The translations under genes were made by a program, and so were the position numbers. The notes under the pieces are model-generated. The model saw nothing but the letters and a program-made list of their open reading frames with translations. It did no database searches and was not told where the DNA came from. From Rhizophagus sp. LPA8_4_AMF (Eukaryota; Glomeromycota; Glomeromycetes; Glomerales; Glomeraceae): a stretch of DNA of 26,579 nt. The stretch is taken from contig JADRCO010000778.1 of assembly GCA_021464525.1 (NCBI GenBank), positions 1 through 26,579 on the forward strand, in the 5' to 3' direction. Below are positions 9,941 through 20,350 of the stretch, one piece after another; the first letter of the stretch is position 1; each line of letters starts with the position of its first letter.

Positions 9941-10251
9941 ATCAATTATTTAAAATTATGTAAACAATATTTTGATTTTTTAAAAATTGAAAAACAAAGG
10001 AAATGAAGAGAGTAACTGATTTTTTTTTTACATACCGTATTTCTAAATTTAACAGTCACAAATCTGCAAAATCTTTGATCAGAACTAGCTAAATTGGGTA
10101 CTAGGTTACGGGAATTTTGAATCTGGAAGCTTATGGCTTATGTTTATATCATGTGATGCTTATTAACTTAAAGTACTTAATTAAACAATATATGAATTTG
10201 ATCGACACTCGCTCTTTCATCAAGAATTTTTTTTTTTAAAAAAAAAATAAA
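9941..10251. promoter_or_regulatory. Divergent promoter region between the carrier and F-box gene 1
   Basis: 311 bp between two start codons facing away from each other. It holds ATATCATGTGAT (10146-10157), a CATGTG E-box-like site also present in the divergent region at 21532-21722, and a poly-T/poly-A block directly before the F-box ATG. Transcription start sites cannot be placed from sequence. Confidence 0.5.
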
Positions 10252-11757
10252 ATGTCAAAATTGACAACTGATTGTCTTTATATTATATTTAAAGAACTTA
10301 AAAAAGATATTAAATCTTTACATTCATGCCTTTTAGTTAATCGACTTTGGTGTGAAACAGTTGTACCTATTCTATGGAGAAATCCTTGGAGATTTTATGA
10401 ACTTATAGAATTTACAAAAAAGGACCAAAATTTTATTAAATTTTTATATGAAACACTCATATTATTATTATCACCTGAATCTAAAGAGCTTTTAATTAAC
10501 AATGGTATTAATTTATTTCCTACTACATTCAAAAAACCTTTATTCAATTACGTTTATTTTATTAAATCCTTGAACATTTACGTAATTAATCACACGGCTC
10601 AAAAATTCATAGATTCAAAACAAAATTATACTACTGAGGGGTTCTATATCGTTAATCAACATCAGCCTAGTGATAATTCTCAATTAAATTATCATAAATT
10701 TCTTTTCGAACAAGAAATCTTAAAAATGATTATTAGTCAATCTCAAGGATTAAGACATCTTTCATTAGACAATGATAACATTAAACAATTTTATTATTTA
10801 CCCGGAGCTAAGGAAAGTCTCACCAATCTTGTTTCTTTAACTTGTGGCCTCGAAGTTGATCCTTTAATTTTTTATGGTCTGGCACAAATTTGTCGTAATA
10901 TTAGAAAATTACGTATATATGACTGTTTAACTGAGAATGATGGATTGACCTCTTTGATTATAGCACAGAATAGTTTACAATATTTTATATGTGAATTTGA
11001 TCGCTTTGATTATAGACATTTTGTATGTAAAGGAATAGGAAATGCTTTAGTGAAACAAGCACATTCTCTAAGATATTTTGATTCATTTGATGGAGTTACA
11101 TTTCATCCTTCTATATTCAAAAATTTTGTTAATTTACGTGAATTAAAATTAGGCGATGGATCATTAATTAGAGATTATGATGTTCATTTGCAACAAGCCA
11201 TGCTTCCAAGTCTTCAATATCTTGAAATAGGATGGACATCTCTTTATACGATATCGAAAATTATTCAATCAACAAAAGGAGATTTAGTTGAAATTAGGGT
11301 TATTGCAGGACAAAATTTTACTAAAAAGAATACTAAAATGTATCTTCATTCTATTACAAAACATTGTCCGAAGTTAAAGATGGCAACATTATTTTATTAT
11401 GGCGATAAAGATGATAGTGAAATCAAGGAATTTAAAAAATTACTTTCAACATGTTTACTTTTAGAACAAATGGTTCTTATCCGTTATAAAGAACATGGAT
11501 TAAAAGATTATGATAATGAATTATTGGAAGCATTGGGAAGTCATGCTCCTATAAGTTTAAAATCTCTTCAAATACAAAATTTATGTTTTTCACCAGAAAG
11601 CTTGACGGAATTCTTTGAAATATGGAAGCAGAGAAAAATACCGTTATCTTTCTATTATATTTATGATGAAGATATATTTAAAAATATAATTAATGAATAT
11701 ATTAAAGAAGGAGTCATAAAAGAATTTAAAGAGGTTGATTATGAAGAGTTTTATTAA
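10252..11757 (+). CDS. F-box protein with diverged leucine-rich body (paralogue 1)
   Basis: Intronless frame of 501 residues. The N-terminus (about 3-48: LTTDCLYIIFKELKKD ... SCLLVNRLWCETVVPILWR) is a diverged F-box, the part that binds Skp1 in SCF ubiquitin ligases. The rest alternates LxxL-type strands (for example LRHLSLDN, LVSLTCGL, IRKLRIYDC, LRELKLGDG, LKSLQIQN), as in leucine-rich substrate receptors, but with irregular repeats. The protein ends YIKEGVIKEFKEVDYEEFY. The substrate is unknown. The start follows a poly-T/poly-A leader; AATAAA at 11825-11830 could serve 3' processing. It is clearly paralogous to the gene at 18135-19601, sharing DCLYIIF, CETV-PILWR, LPGAKE/FPGAKE and YIKEGV. 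Such F-box genes are strongly expanded in Rhizophagus. Confidence 0.88.
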   Translation: MSKLTTDCLYIIFKELKKDIKSLHSCLLVNRLWCETVVPILWRNPWRFYELIEFTKKDQNFIKFLYETLILLLSPESKELLINNGINLFPTTFKKPLFNYVYFIKSLNIYVINHTAQKFIDSKQNYTTEGFYIVNQHQPSDNSQLNYHKFLFEQEILKMIISQSQGLRHLSLDNDNIKQFYYLPGAKESLTNLVSLTCGLEVDPLIFYGLAQICRNIRKLRIYDCLTENDGLTSLIIAQNSLQYFICEFDRFDYRHFVCKGIGNALVKQAHSLRYFDSFDGVTFHPSIFKNFVNLRELKLGDGSLIRDYDVHLQQAMLPSLQYLEIGWTSLYTISKIIQSTKGDLVEIRVIAGQNFTKKNTKMYLHSITKHCPKLKMATLFYYGDKDDSEIKEFKKLLSTCLLLEQMVLIRYKEHGLKDYDNELLEALGSHAPISLKSLQIQNLCFSPESLTEFFEIWKQRKIPLSFYYIYDEDIFKNIINEYIKEGVIKEFKEVDYEEFY

Positions 11758-12425
11758 AATTTTGATCATGATTTTTATGAATAATAATAATAATTTTATT
11801 TTTTTTTAATTTATTTTTTTTTTTAATAAATAAAGGATAAACTCAAAAAGTTTATTTATAATGTAAAATTTAATAGAATGTAATTTATATACTTTTAATT
11901 ATTAATCGATTTCTCGAAGTTGTTTCGTTACTTTAAAATTCATATTTACGTTAATACTTTACTTTTATCATTATTTTATTTGTGACTACCGCAAATTAAT
12001 AAACATTTGTATTAGGATAAATTAAATTACACAATTTCAAATTCTTAAATTCGTAGATAAGAACTGGCATAATGAATAGTTAGACGCAAAAATCATACTG
12101 GGTGTAAAATTTAAGCATCATCTGAATAAAGTTAGGAGAAAGGGCGTATAATTTAAATTCAAAATGAATCGGATTCAGAAGAATTTATTTCTTAAATTCA
12201 AGATGATTTAAATTCAAATAAATTTCGTCTAATAAATAGCATAACGAGAATATTATTATATTATATATGTGTCCCTATCCAATAAACAAATTTTCAGGAA
12301 AAGTAATGTGTAACAACTATGAACAAAAGAACAAAATCTCACAATAAAGTCTATGTCTAGATTGAACTTTGTTAAAGCTTTAAACCTGATCAAGGTCAAT
12401 CGCAACTTTCAAAGTTGTTTGCAGG
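11758..12425. other. AT-rich 3' flank of F-box gene 1
   Basis: Apart from poly-T tracts and AATAAA just after the F-box stop codon I see no gene or repeat terminus here. Confidence 0.5.
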
Positions 12426-12581
12426 GTTGGCATTTGGCCGTTTGGCCGCGGCCAAATGCCAATTCAGCCTTAATAAAGTATTAGTATTTTGTTTTTTGGC
12501 CAAAATTTGGCCAGGGTTGGCCATTGGCCGTTTGGCCATTTTGACGGCTAAAAAAATTCTTGGCCGCGACCAAATGCCAAC
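12426..12581. mobile_element. GGCCAAATGCC-rich MITE-like element, 156 bp
   Basis: The termini GTTGGCATTTGGCCG (12426-12440) and CGACCAAATGCCAAC (12567-12581) are inverted copies with one mismatch. The interior repeats the theme on a smaller scale (TTTGGCCGCGGCCAAATGCC near 12441, TTTGGCCAGGGTTGGCCATT near 12507), so the element can fold into several nested hairpins. It is GC-rich in AT-rich surroundings. The 62-codon frame over it is a by-product of the repeat, not a gene. No target-site duplication was identified. Confidence 0.72.
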
Positions 12582-14387
12582 ACTGGCAAATTATATGAAA
12601 TAAAATTGCCTAAAAATATATGCATTTAAATACTGAATATTTTATAAGCAAACGGGCACTGAAATAAATGCAGAAATTGACGGAGAACTTTTATTAAATA
12701 AATGCCACCAAGTAACAGTAACTTACATACTTCCGATCCTGAAAAGAGATTGGATATTTACTTAAACAACATATGAGCCAAATTCTATAACATCCAAAAT
12801 GTTCAAATGCATATAGTTCAGTGATATGGACCATTGTATACCCGTAATGAATTCAATAGTTAGATAGTATAATTTATTATAGTAATTAAATCACTATAAA
12901 TAATATACATTATAAAATTATTTTAATTTTAATAAAACGATAATTATTGACTTTTCTGTTAAGGATTTTTAAAAAAATGAAAACAATTAAATAATAAGTA
13001 TTAATAAAAAATGGCATAATGTACTTTATAACTTTATTTCCGTTCGTTTGTATTTTCATTGCGATTTTTCTGCAGTCTATTCGTGTGTGAACCTATTGCC
13101 GCTTACAAGTGAACTTTTGCTGACAAAAAAAAAAGTATTTTAATAAATGTGCATTGTCCATTAGTTCATCAAAAATTTATGCTAAATCTCGTTAAAATTA
13201 AACATAATTTAGTTGTTAATTTTCTATAATACTTTATTAATAAAACAAGGATATTTTTAATTACAGTAGATATGATTTTAAAAATTGACTTTATAATCAA
13301 AGTGACGTGACGTGACAATTCAGCTTCGTATCCCATAAAAGTATATTCTTCCAGACCTCTTTCATTAGCTATATGAGTATTATTTCACTTAAAGCTTGAT
13401 TTTGGGATAGGTGGAATAAATGGTATTTCATAAAAATTGGTTGTTGATGACTCCTACGCCGATGACGGCCTGGTTTTTGATAATGTTGTTCTTGTATGTT
13501 TGAGAAAATAAAATTTTCTAGATCAAATTAATTCTTGCTAGTAACGAAACTACTTTTAAGTGATATCATTTATCAGCAGGAAGTCGAATTTTTAGGATCA
13601 TCAGTGCCATGTATTAGTTTAATTAATCCTGTAGTCATTTAGCGTCATAATTAATGTTCGTTGACGTTATTTTTGAATGTATATAACTGAAGGTTGAATA
13701 TTAAATTCGTAAGGTGTAATAAGAGATTTAATATCTCATAGGATTGTAAGCAACATTCCAACAATATATAAACATATATATATGGTCCTTCGCTTCGCTC
13801 CGAACAATAATTTTAAACCGACAAAAATATTTTTACCAATTGGAATTGTTACACTTGGAATATTCAAAGCAATAGTGAATTTTTTAAAAAAGCGGCTATT
13901 TTATATCTTTTTACATCTTTTTACGATATCCTTATCTTGTGAAATGTATTCAATTTTTCAGTATGTAAAAATCTTGACTCGCGTTTACGTTTCTTTTGAT
14001 TTGATGTAACATTACAATATTGCAAAACTTGACTCTAGAATATTTTTTGGTATGAACAGGAAAAAATTTTTTTTTACAGATCGAAAAAATCTAAGTTTTT
14101 TTAAAAAAAAGTTGATTGAACTGCACAACGATAACAACAGAATGATCTAATTACAGACGTATTTGCAAATGCGTTTGCTTTCCTTGCTTCTCATAATCGA
14201 CTTGTTCTGTTACATGTCTTGAATATACCCACGCGTGTGCCATAGTTACTTGCTTACAATTTTATGCTTTGAAATAAATGAAATAGCAGATAGTTTTTAA
14301 TAGTCGCATGTGAACTTAATATTTATTTATCGTGACTAAAATGTAATTTTAAGCAAAATTGACGCTAAAGAGGATAATTAATAATTA
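12582..14387. other. Gene-poor region with scattered repeat fragments
   Basis: No gene is supported. TCCTTCGCTTCGCTCCGAAC at 13786-13805 matches the GC-rich motif at 2499-2518 and probably marks a fragment of the same repeat family. GTGAC is repeated three times at about 13302-13316. On the minus strand about 13490-13300 reads as protein-like text (for example NERGLEEYTFMGYEAELSRH) broken by stops, possibly a gene remnant I cannot name. The 75-codon frame at 13782 starts inside the repeat motif and is not convincing. Confidence 0.45.
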
Positions 14388-14465
14388 AATTTACACGGTG
14401 AAATTCGATAATTAATTTACCCTCGATATAACCATTATATCGACTAATTCCACTGTGCATTTTAC
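14388..14465. mobile_element. Short palindromic foldback element
   Basis: An inner perfect hairpin TCGATATAA-CCA-TTATATCGA (14423-14443) is flanked by imperfect inverted arms ATTTACACGGTGAAATT (about 14389-14405) and AATTCCACTGTGCATTTTA (about 14446-14464). The whole 78 bp could form a cruciform. It is probably a miniature element or its remnant, without coding capacity. Confidence 0.55.
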
Positions 14466-14696
14466 TATAAGGAGCTGATACTATGATTTAAGATAAAAAA
14501 TTAGTCATTTTAACACATTTATTGTATAATAGTAATGCCCAAATCAAATTTCACAACTCATTTTTGTAAGATCAAAAAAATAAATAGAAGTGTAATTTTG
14601 TACTTTATTATAACACGGATTTATGGATTTAATGACATGATGATAAATTAAAATGAATATGTAAATATATGTGATATGATGAATAAATTGAATGTG

Positions 14697-14790
14697 AATG
14701 TGTAAGGAGTGACATTGTTATTAAAGATTGATTATAAAAGAGTGTGAAAGGATTGATTATAAAGGAGTGTGATATTGTTTTATTATAAAG
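14697..14790. repeat. Imperfect tandem repeat (AAGGAGTGTGA / GATTGATTATAAA)
   Basis: GATTGATTATAAAAGAGTGT (14728-14747) is followed at once by GATTGATTATAAAGGAGTGT (14751-14770), and similar AAGGAGTGACATTGTTATTA (14704-14723) and AAGGAGTGTGATATTG words flank them. This is a short local duplication next to the larger repeat field that follows. Confidence 0.65.
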
Positions 14791-14817
14791 AATAATACAC
14801 ATGTATTTATTTGTATT

Positions 14818-15190
14818 GGAGAAAGTCTTGGCAAATATTTGATATTTGAACAATGTTCTTGAAATCATGCCTTTAGAATAGATTTCAAGTCTTGCAAAGT
14901 TTTATTAAAGTTTTTGAAGTCATTGATGTCCAAATTTCAAGGGAATGTTCTTGAAGTCATTCCTTTAGTGTAAATTTCAAGGGCAAATATTAGCAAGTCT
15001 AAATAATGTTTTTGCATTGAAGGCATGCCTTTAGAATAGATTTCAAATTTGTTGAAAATCAATACTATCAAGTATTGGGCAAATCTTGCCAAATTTTAAT
15101 AATTTATCCCTTTATTTCAAGATTTCAAGGGCAAATCTTGGCAAGTTTAATTAAAGATTTTGAAGTTATCCCTTTATTTCAAGGGAACAT
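14818..15190. repeat. Degenerate minisatellite-like repeat field
   Basis: The phrase CCTTTAGAATAGATTTCAAG and decayed forms begin near 14870, 14962, 15028, 15108 and 15170, that is, at 60-90 bp spacing. Between them TTGAAGTCATTCC and GGGCAAATCTTGGCAAG recur (near 14830, 14980, 15078, 15129). Units vary in length and carry insertions, so this is an old, diverged tandem array. No frame runs through it on either strand. Confidence 0.7.
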
Positions 15191-15204
15191 AAGTAAGTAT
15201 AGAT

Positions 15205-15430
15205 GAGTATAGAAATGAATGTAATAAATTTAAAAGATTTCGAATGTGCGGGAGTTGAGGTTAGTTGTTGTGATTTAAAAAGACTAGGAGGAGAATAAAA
15301 GAGTGTAAACAGTTTGTTAAGGGAGTAATAAATATAGAATATAAAAATGAAAGTAATAAAATTTAAGAGGATTTCAAATGTAGTATCATTTCAAATGTAG
15401 TATTATGCAGAAGTTGCGATAGTAGGCAGT
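15205..15430. repeat. Diverged direct duplication of about 125 bp spacing
   Basis: A block beginning TATAGAAATGAATGTAATAA then ATTTAAAAGATTTCGAATGT (about 15208) recurs as ATGAAAGTAATAAAATTTAA then GAGGATTTCAAATGTAG (about 15345). Inside the second copy, ATTTCAAATGTAGTAT is itself doubled (about 15370-15402). It continues the repeat-rich character of this interval. Confidence 0.5.
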
Positions 15431-16500
15431 GAAAGAAAAGATTGGGGTTATGTAAAATATTAAAACAGATAAAATAAACTAGATATCTTTTAATTTTTTT
15501 TTTAAGTTTTCGAATTTAAAGATTAATAGAAGGAGGAGGATGTACCAATTCGTTTCTTCGATAAATAAAAAGATCCTAATAAAAGATATTTTATATATTT
15601 TATAATAAAGCTTAAATGTTTTAATGATTTTAGCTTGAATAAACATTTTATTACGCATAGATAATTGTAGGCTGGTCATGGCCATACAATTGATACTAAT
15701 ATTTAATAAAAAGATTAAAAGTTGAAAAAATTATTAAATTATTTTTTAATGATGATTTCTTACACACGCAGTAAAAAGTGTGATTGTTATTCAAATTTAA
15801 TCGATATTTTTAATAATATGCAATCGTGCATGTATGTAACAAACTAATAATACTATTTATGGTTGAACCCTTTTAAAATTAAACTTTAATAGGTTGGACT
15901 AAAACAGATTAGTATGGACTGAAAATCTGCATATATTTTCAAAACAATTCTGAAGAGATCATAAGTAAATAGCAAATTATTATATAACATATGTATGCGA
16001 TTGATACAATTGATACACTACTGCATTACGCGGCCAGCTAGGCTAAAATATGGAAATAAATGCCTAATGGGGAAACGACTTCAAACTCCGTCTACAACTC
16101 TTTTTTTTTCTTTTCTTTCACGAAGCTTTAATGATTCAAATAAACAAGGATAGATTTAATTGTCTGTGTCAGCTTTTTTTAATGAATAAAATTTTGTCCT
16201 CCCTAATTTATAAAAGGGTTAACAATTTGGACTATGACTAAAAAATTTCGTGAATGAAGTTTTCTCCAATTGTGCTAAGATTAAACAATTCCATAAATAG
16301 ATGTTTTTTTGTAACCAATGACATTGAAAAGTGATATATAATAATCCGCAAGCATGACTTAAATTTATCGGTCGTTATACGAACCAGTCATTAATAAAGT
16401 TGGTTTTCGACTTTAAAAAATGTAACATCAAAACTTGAACTATATTTTTAAGAAAATACCATTAATTGGTGTAGGTGCAGTGTTCTATGGTGATGAAATC
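15431..16500. other. AT-rich region without recognisable gene
   Basis: No domain, RNA gene or repeat terminus could be supported on either strand. It may include the vanished 5' part of the F-box pseudogene that becomes recognisable near 16580. Confidence 0.4.
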
Positions 16501-16559
16501 CTTGAAACTTTCGTCATCTAATTTTACAAAATCTTTAATTTTTACAAGCATGTCGTAGT

Positions 16560-17082
16560 ACTATCATTTATAAGGCTTTAATTGAGGCGCAGAACATTTA
16601 TATGTGAATTTATAGATTATAGATTTGTAAAAAAAGTAATAAAATTAAGACTTCAAGTTAAAGTCGTACATTGAACCTTTCTATACTTAAACAATCAAAT
16701 TAATTCACGAATATTAAGATGGAATACAGATTTTCGTTTACAATTAGCAGTACTTTCGAGACTAAGTAATGATATCATGGCAGAAAATTATTTAATTAAC
16801 AAAATGAAACTTAAAATTTTACTGTACTCTATCAATTCATTATAATTTATTATTTAACAACGATATTTTTATTATAAAAAATTACAAAAAAATGTCTTAA
16901 ATTGTCAATACTTATAAATAGTATATTTATCAGAGATTTTAATGATAAATTTATATAATTTATATGATAGCTTTTATCTTTTTTTATATGAAATCGGATC
17001 ATTTACAGATGAATATGAGAATGTGCTTGATAAATATATTAAGGAAAACCTTTTAGTGGCCAAATTTTTTTATAGAAAATAG
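16560..17082 (+). pseudogene. Badly decayed F-box paralogue
   Basis: Two islands resemble the intact F-box genes on either side. At about 16583-16660, ALIEAQN and, after a one-base shift, FICEFIDYRFVKKVIKLR match ATLIEAQKNLQYF of the right gene and YFICEFDRFDYRHFVCKGI of the left gene. At about 16965-17082, LYEIGSFTDEYENVLDKYIK then ENLLVAKFFYRK and a stop match the shared C-terminus (YIKEGVVKKFEEI). The DNA between is not clearly alignable and stops interrupt every frame. The order and distance fit one F-box gene in the same orientation as its neighbours, shortened by deletion. The N-terminal F-box itself was not found. Confidence 0.6.
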
Positions 17083-18134
17083 GAAATTTAAGAATACGAG
17101 AATAATCTGAAAAACGACCCAACAATAACTTTCATTATCTACGGACATTTAAACTATAATAATTAATCGGTGTTATAAACTTGACGTGTGCAAAATTGGC
17201 ATTGGAATAAACTTGGTTACTTCGTTAAGAACTGTTCAATGATTGGATTTAATTTAACCTAATTTTGATATTTATGATATTTATCCACAACAAGCGATAT
17301 GTGTAACACGTTGTTTAGCTTTAAATAGCCTTATTTTTATTTTTTTTTGGTAATATATGGCGTCATTCCAATGAAATTTGTTGTAATAAACTTGGGATAT
17401 CAACTTAGTTTGAATTAGAATAAAGAACCGGTAAACAATTGATAAAGGTTTGAAGATCAAAATAGATCATAAATGAACAATGTTGCCGTAATTCTTGGAT
17501 ATGAAAAATTCGTGTAACGTGGCTTCGAAACTTGTAACATGGTTTCGAAACTGATCCGATTCTCTTTAGGAGTTAATCTTAAACATTTTCTTTCAACAGC
17601 TTTCAACAGATAATCCATCAAATGATTGTAATAGATGATCAATTATAAAAATCAATCAGTATAAAAATAATTCGATTTCTTTCTCTTGGAATCTCAATAA
17701 TAATTATAAATCAATACATATGGTTTAAACCTAATGAAAAAAGGTTATATACACTTGAAAAAACCTTATGTACCCCCTTAGATGTTATGCATTTCACGTC
17801 ATGTGTGTACGCCATATCATCAATTATGAAATGTGTGCAATCAGAAAACCGCCAATCCGGCGCTAAAATGTAGGGTTTTTCTTAAAATATAAATTGTACA
17901 ACGTTTATTTCCGAAAAGCCACATTATTAAACACATGTAGGTATATGCCGTCATAATATAAATATAAAAGATTCGTGTAACGTAAATCAGTGAAAATCGA
18001 AACAAGAAAATCGTTATATTAATAATCAAAAAAAAAATTTCCCAGTAAAATCAGCAAGAATTTTTTTTTTTTTTGCCGGATTTCTTTTGATTTTTTTTAA
18101 AAAAAAGAGAAAGAGAAAGCGAGAGAGAAAGAAT
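17083..18134. other. Region upstream of F-box gene 2, with a 20-bp tandem duplication
   Basis: GTAACGTGGCTTCGAAACTT (17514-17533) is followed directly by GTAACATGGTTTCGAAACTG (17534-17553). Just before the gene, CAGCAAGAATTTTTTTTTTT (from 18052) resembles the CATCAAGAATTTTTTTTTTT leader of F-box gene 1, and a purine-rich GA tract (18107-18134) precedes the ATG. Small minus-strand frames here have no recognisable motif. Confidence 0.5.
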
Positions 18135-19601
18135 ATGCCAAAACTTACACATGATTGTCTTTACATTATATTCGAAGAATTGGAAGATGATAATAATACA
18201 TTATATTCGTGTCTTTTAATGAATCGAACCGTATGTGAAACAGTTATTCCAATTCTTTGGAGAGACCCATGGAAATTTTGTCAAAACAATAATAACAATT
18301 TAAAAATATTATACAATACAATAATTTCATTATTACCACCAGATTCCAAACTTTTATTAATTAATAATGATATTAATATATTTAATACATTCTCACCAAA
18401 ACCATTATTTAATTATATATCATTTTTAAAAACATTGAATGCTATTGATATAGATAACATGATTAAAGAATTAACAGATTTTCAAAAATATACGTATATT
18501 AAATATAATCCTAATAATAAATTATTATTAGAAAAAGAAATTATGAAGATGATAATGAATTTTGGATCAAACTTAAGAATACTTTCATTATATAAATGTA
18601 ATGTTAAAGAATTTTATATGTTTCCAGGAGCAAAAGAATGTCTTAAAAATATTGTTAAATTAGAATGTACTATTAATCTTGAACCATCAATTTATCATGG
18701 ATTAGCACTAATTTGTCATAATATTAAATATTTATATATTAATGATTGTATTAGAGATAATGAAGGATTGGCAACTTTAATTGAAGCTCAAAAGAATTTA
18801 CAATATTTTACATATGAAAAATCTTATAATAATCATCCTTTATGTAAAAGAATTGGAAATGCTTTAGAAAAGAAAGCAGATTCTCTTATATCACTTGAAG
18901 CATATGGAAATATTGCAATATGTTGTTCAACTTTTACAAAATTAACTAAATTAAAAATATTAAAATTAAAAATAGATTTATCAAATGGTTGTCAAGAAGA
19001 ATTTTTAAGATCATTAAGTTTACCAAATCTTGAAAGACTTAATTTGAGTTGTCATTCACTTTATACAATAACAAAAATTATTCAACAAACAAAAGGTGAA
19101 TTATTAGAAATTAGGATTGGATCTGAAAAAAATATTTCAAGTAAAGATACTTTAATGCTTATTAAATCTATTACTCAACATTGTTCAAATTTAATTTTGG
19201 CCACAATAATTTGTTATGATCATGATGATATTAAGGAATTAAAGAAATTATTCTCGGTTTGTACAAAAATAGAAAAATTAGTTTTAATTCACTATACTTT
19301 TAATACTAATTATGAATTTTATGATGATGATTTATTAGATATATTGATTGATTGTGCTCCTTTAACTTTAAATTCTTTAAAAGTAGAATGTTTTAATTTT
19401 TCTACTGAATGTTTGGAAGATTTTTTTGAAAAATGGAAATTGAAACAACAAAAACCATTATCTTTTTATAATATATCAGAAGAAGAATATTTTTCTTTTA
19501 ATAATGAAAAGAAACTGATTGTTAATAAATATATTAAAGAAGGTGTGGTTAAGAAATTTGAAGAAATTGATCCATATTCTAGATTTACTGATTGGGATTA
19601 G
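18135..19601 (+). CDS. F-box protein with diverged leucine-rich body (paralogue 2)
   Basis: Intronless, 488 residues from MPKLTHDCLYIIF. An in-frame ATG 16 codons upstream would add only a Lys/Arg run read from the GA-rich leader, so the downstream start, which matches paralogue 1, is chosen. The F-box region covers about 3-48 (LTHDCLYIIFEELEDD ... SCLLMNRTVCETVIPILWR); the remainder is an irregular leucine-rich body (LRILSLYKC, LKILKLKID, LERLNLSC) ending with the family C-terminus KYIKEGVVKKFEEID. It is expected to bind Skp1 and act as an SCF substrate receptor, partner unknown. It is shorter than paralogue 1 in the region after residue 50. It uses even more AT-rich codons than the left gene. 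AATAAA at 19661-19666 is a candidate 3' signal. Confidence 0.88.
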   Translation: MPKLTHDCLYIIFEELEDDNNTLYSCLLMNRTVCETVIPILWRDPWKFCQNNNNNLKILYNTIISLLPPDSKLLLINNDINIFNTFSPKPLFNYISFLKTLNAIDIDNMIKELTDFQKYTYIKYNPNNKLLLEKEIMKMIMNFGSNLRILSLYKCNVKEFYMFPGAKECLKNIVKLECTINLEPSIYHGLALICHNIKYLYINDCIRDNEGLATLIEAQKNLQYFTYEKSYNNHPLCKRIGNALEKKADSLISLEAYGNIAICCSTFTKLTKLKILKLKIDLSNGCQEEFLRSLSLPNLERLNLSCHSLYTITKIIQQTKGELLEIRIGSEKNISSKDTLMLIKSITQHCSNLILATIICYDHDDIKELKKLFSVCTKIEKLVLIHYTFNTNYEFYDDDLLDILIDCAPLTLNSLKVECFNFSTECLEDFFEKWKLKQQKPLSFYNISEEEYFSFNNEKKLIVNKYIKEGVVKKFEEIDPYSRFTDWD

Positions 19602-20350
19602 TGGAATTTATAGTTTCTTTTTTTGTAAAACATTTTCATTTAATTTTTTTTTATTTTTTTAATAAAACATTTGGTAAATGCTAAAAATTGATACAAACAA
19701 TTTCTTATTCGGTCATAGGATGATCGTTAGTTAAGCTTCTAACTTAGCTTTTTTTACTAATTTTAACTAAGTAAACTTGTGCGACATGATGAATAACGCA
19801 AATCTTTTATTCATCAGGTATTTCGCTTTTAAATATATTTTAATTGAAATCGATCTTAAATTTTAAGGATGTGTACTTTATATTATGAAGAACAAAATTT
19901 CTTGAACAATGATATATCGGCGGATTACCCGATTTTTATTAATACTTTTTGTAAGATGGTGTAAATATGCAAGGGGGCTGTACTGATTTCGCGGCGCAGT
20001 GAAATTATATAATATATCACCACGTGACTTTTAACATCATATTACGTTTTACGCACTTCACATACATCTCTTAGATGCAAAATAATCGATCCTAAGAGGA
20101 TATGTTACAAACATATAAGTCCGTCAAGAAGGACTGGTTGTACAATATAAAGATCCATCTTAGATAAATATTAAAATACAACGCGTGACCAGTATATGAC
20201 TGGTACAAACATTAGATTGATTCAAATCTGATTCAAATCTGATTCAAATTTATTTTCAAATCAATTAAATTTTTCTAGCACTACTCTTTGAAATCATGAT
20301 GCCATGATGATACAAATATACTTTTAAAAATCACCACAATAAATAAATTT
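19602..20350. other. Intergenic region with hairpin and 11-bp tandem repeat
   Basis: A 10-bp perfect hairpin TGATGAATAA / TTATTCATCA (19787-19796 and 19807-19816, 10-base loop) is flanked by GCGA and TCGC, which could extend it. ATTCAAATCTG is repeated three times at about 20219-20251, the last copy decayed. AGTCC/GGACT pair around 20121-20138. CACGTG lies at 20021-20026. No gene is visible. Confidence 0.55.

Noticed and set aside
12415..12603. 62-codon frame rich in GRLA
   Set aside because: It is read from the GGCCAAATGCC foldback element; repeated residues come from the repeat.
13295..13490. Protein-like minus-strand text (NERGLEEYTFMGYEAELSRH)
   Set aside because: Broken by stops, with no family I can name; kept only as a remark in the region entry.
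14629..14868. 79-codon minus-strand frame, and the 68-codon frame at 15479-15685
   Set aside because: Low-complexity composition over repeats, no motif, no splice or conservation support.
20219..20251. TTCAAATC words resembling a tRNA T-loop / SINE B-box
   Set aside because: They are an 11-bp tandem repeat; no acceptor stem or anticodon arm can be drawn around them.
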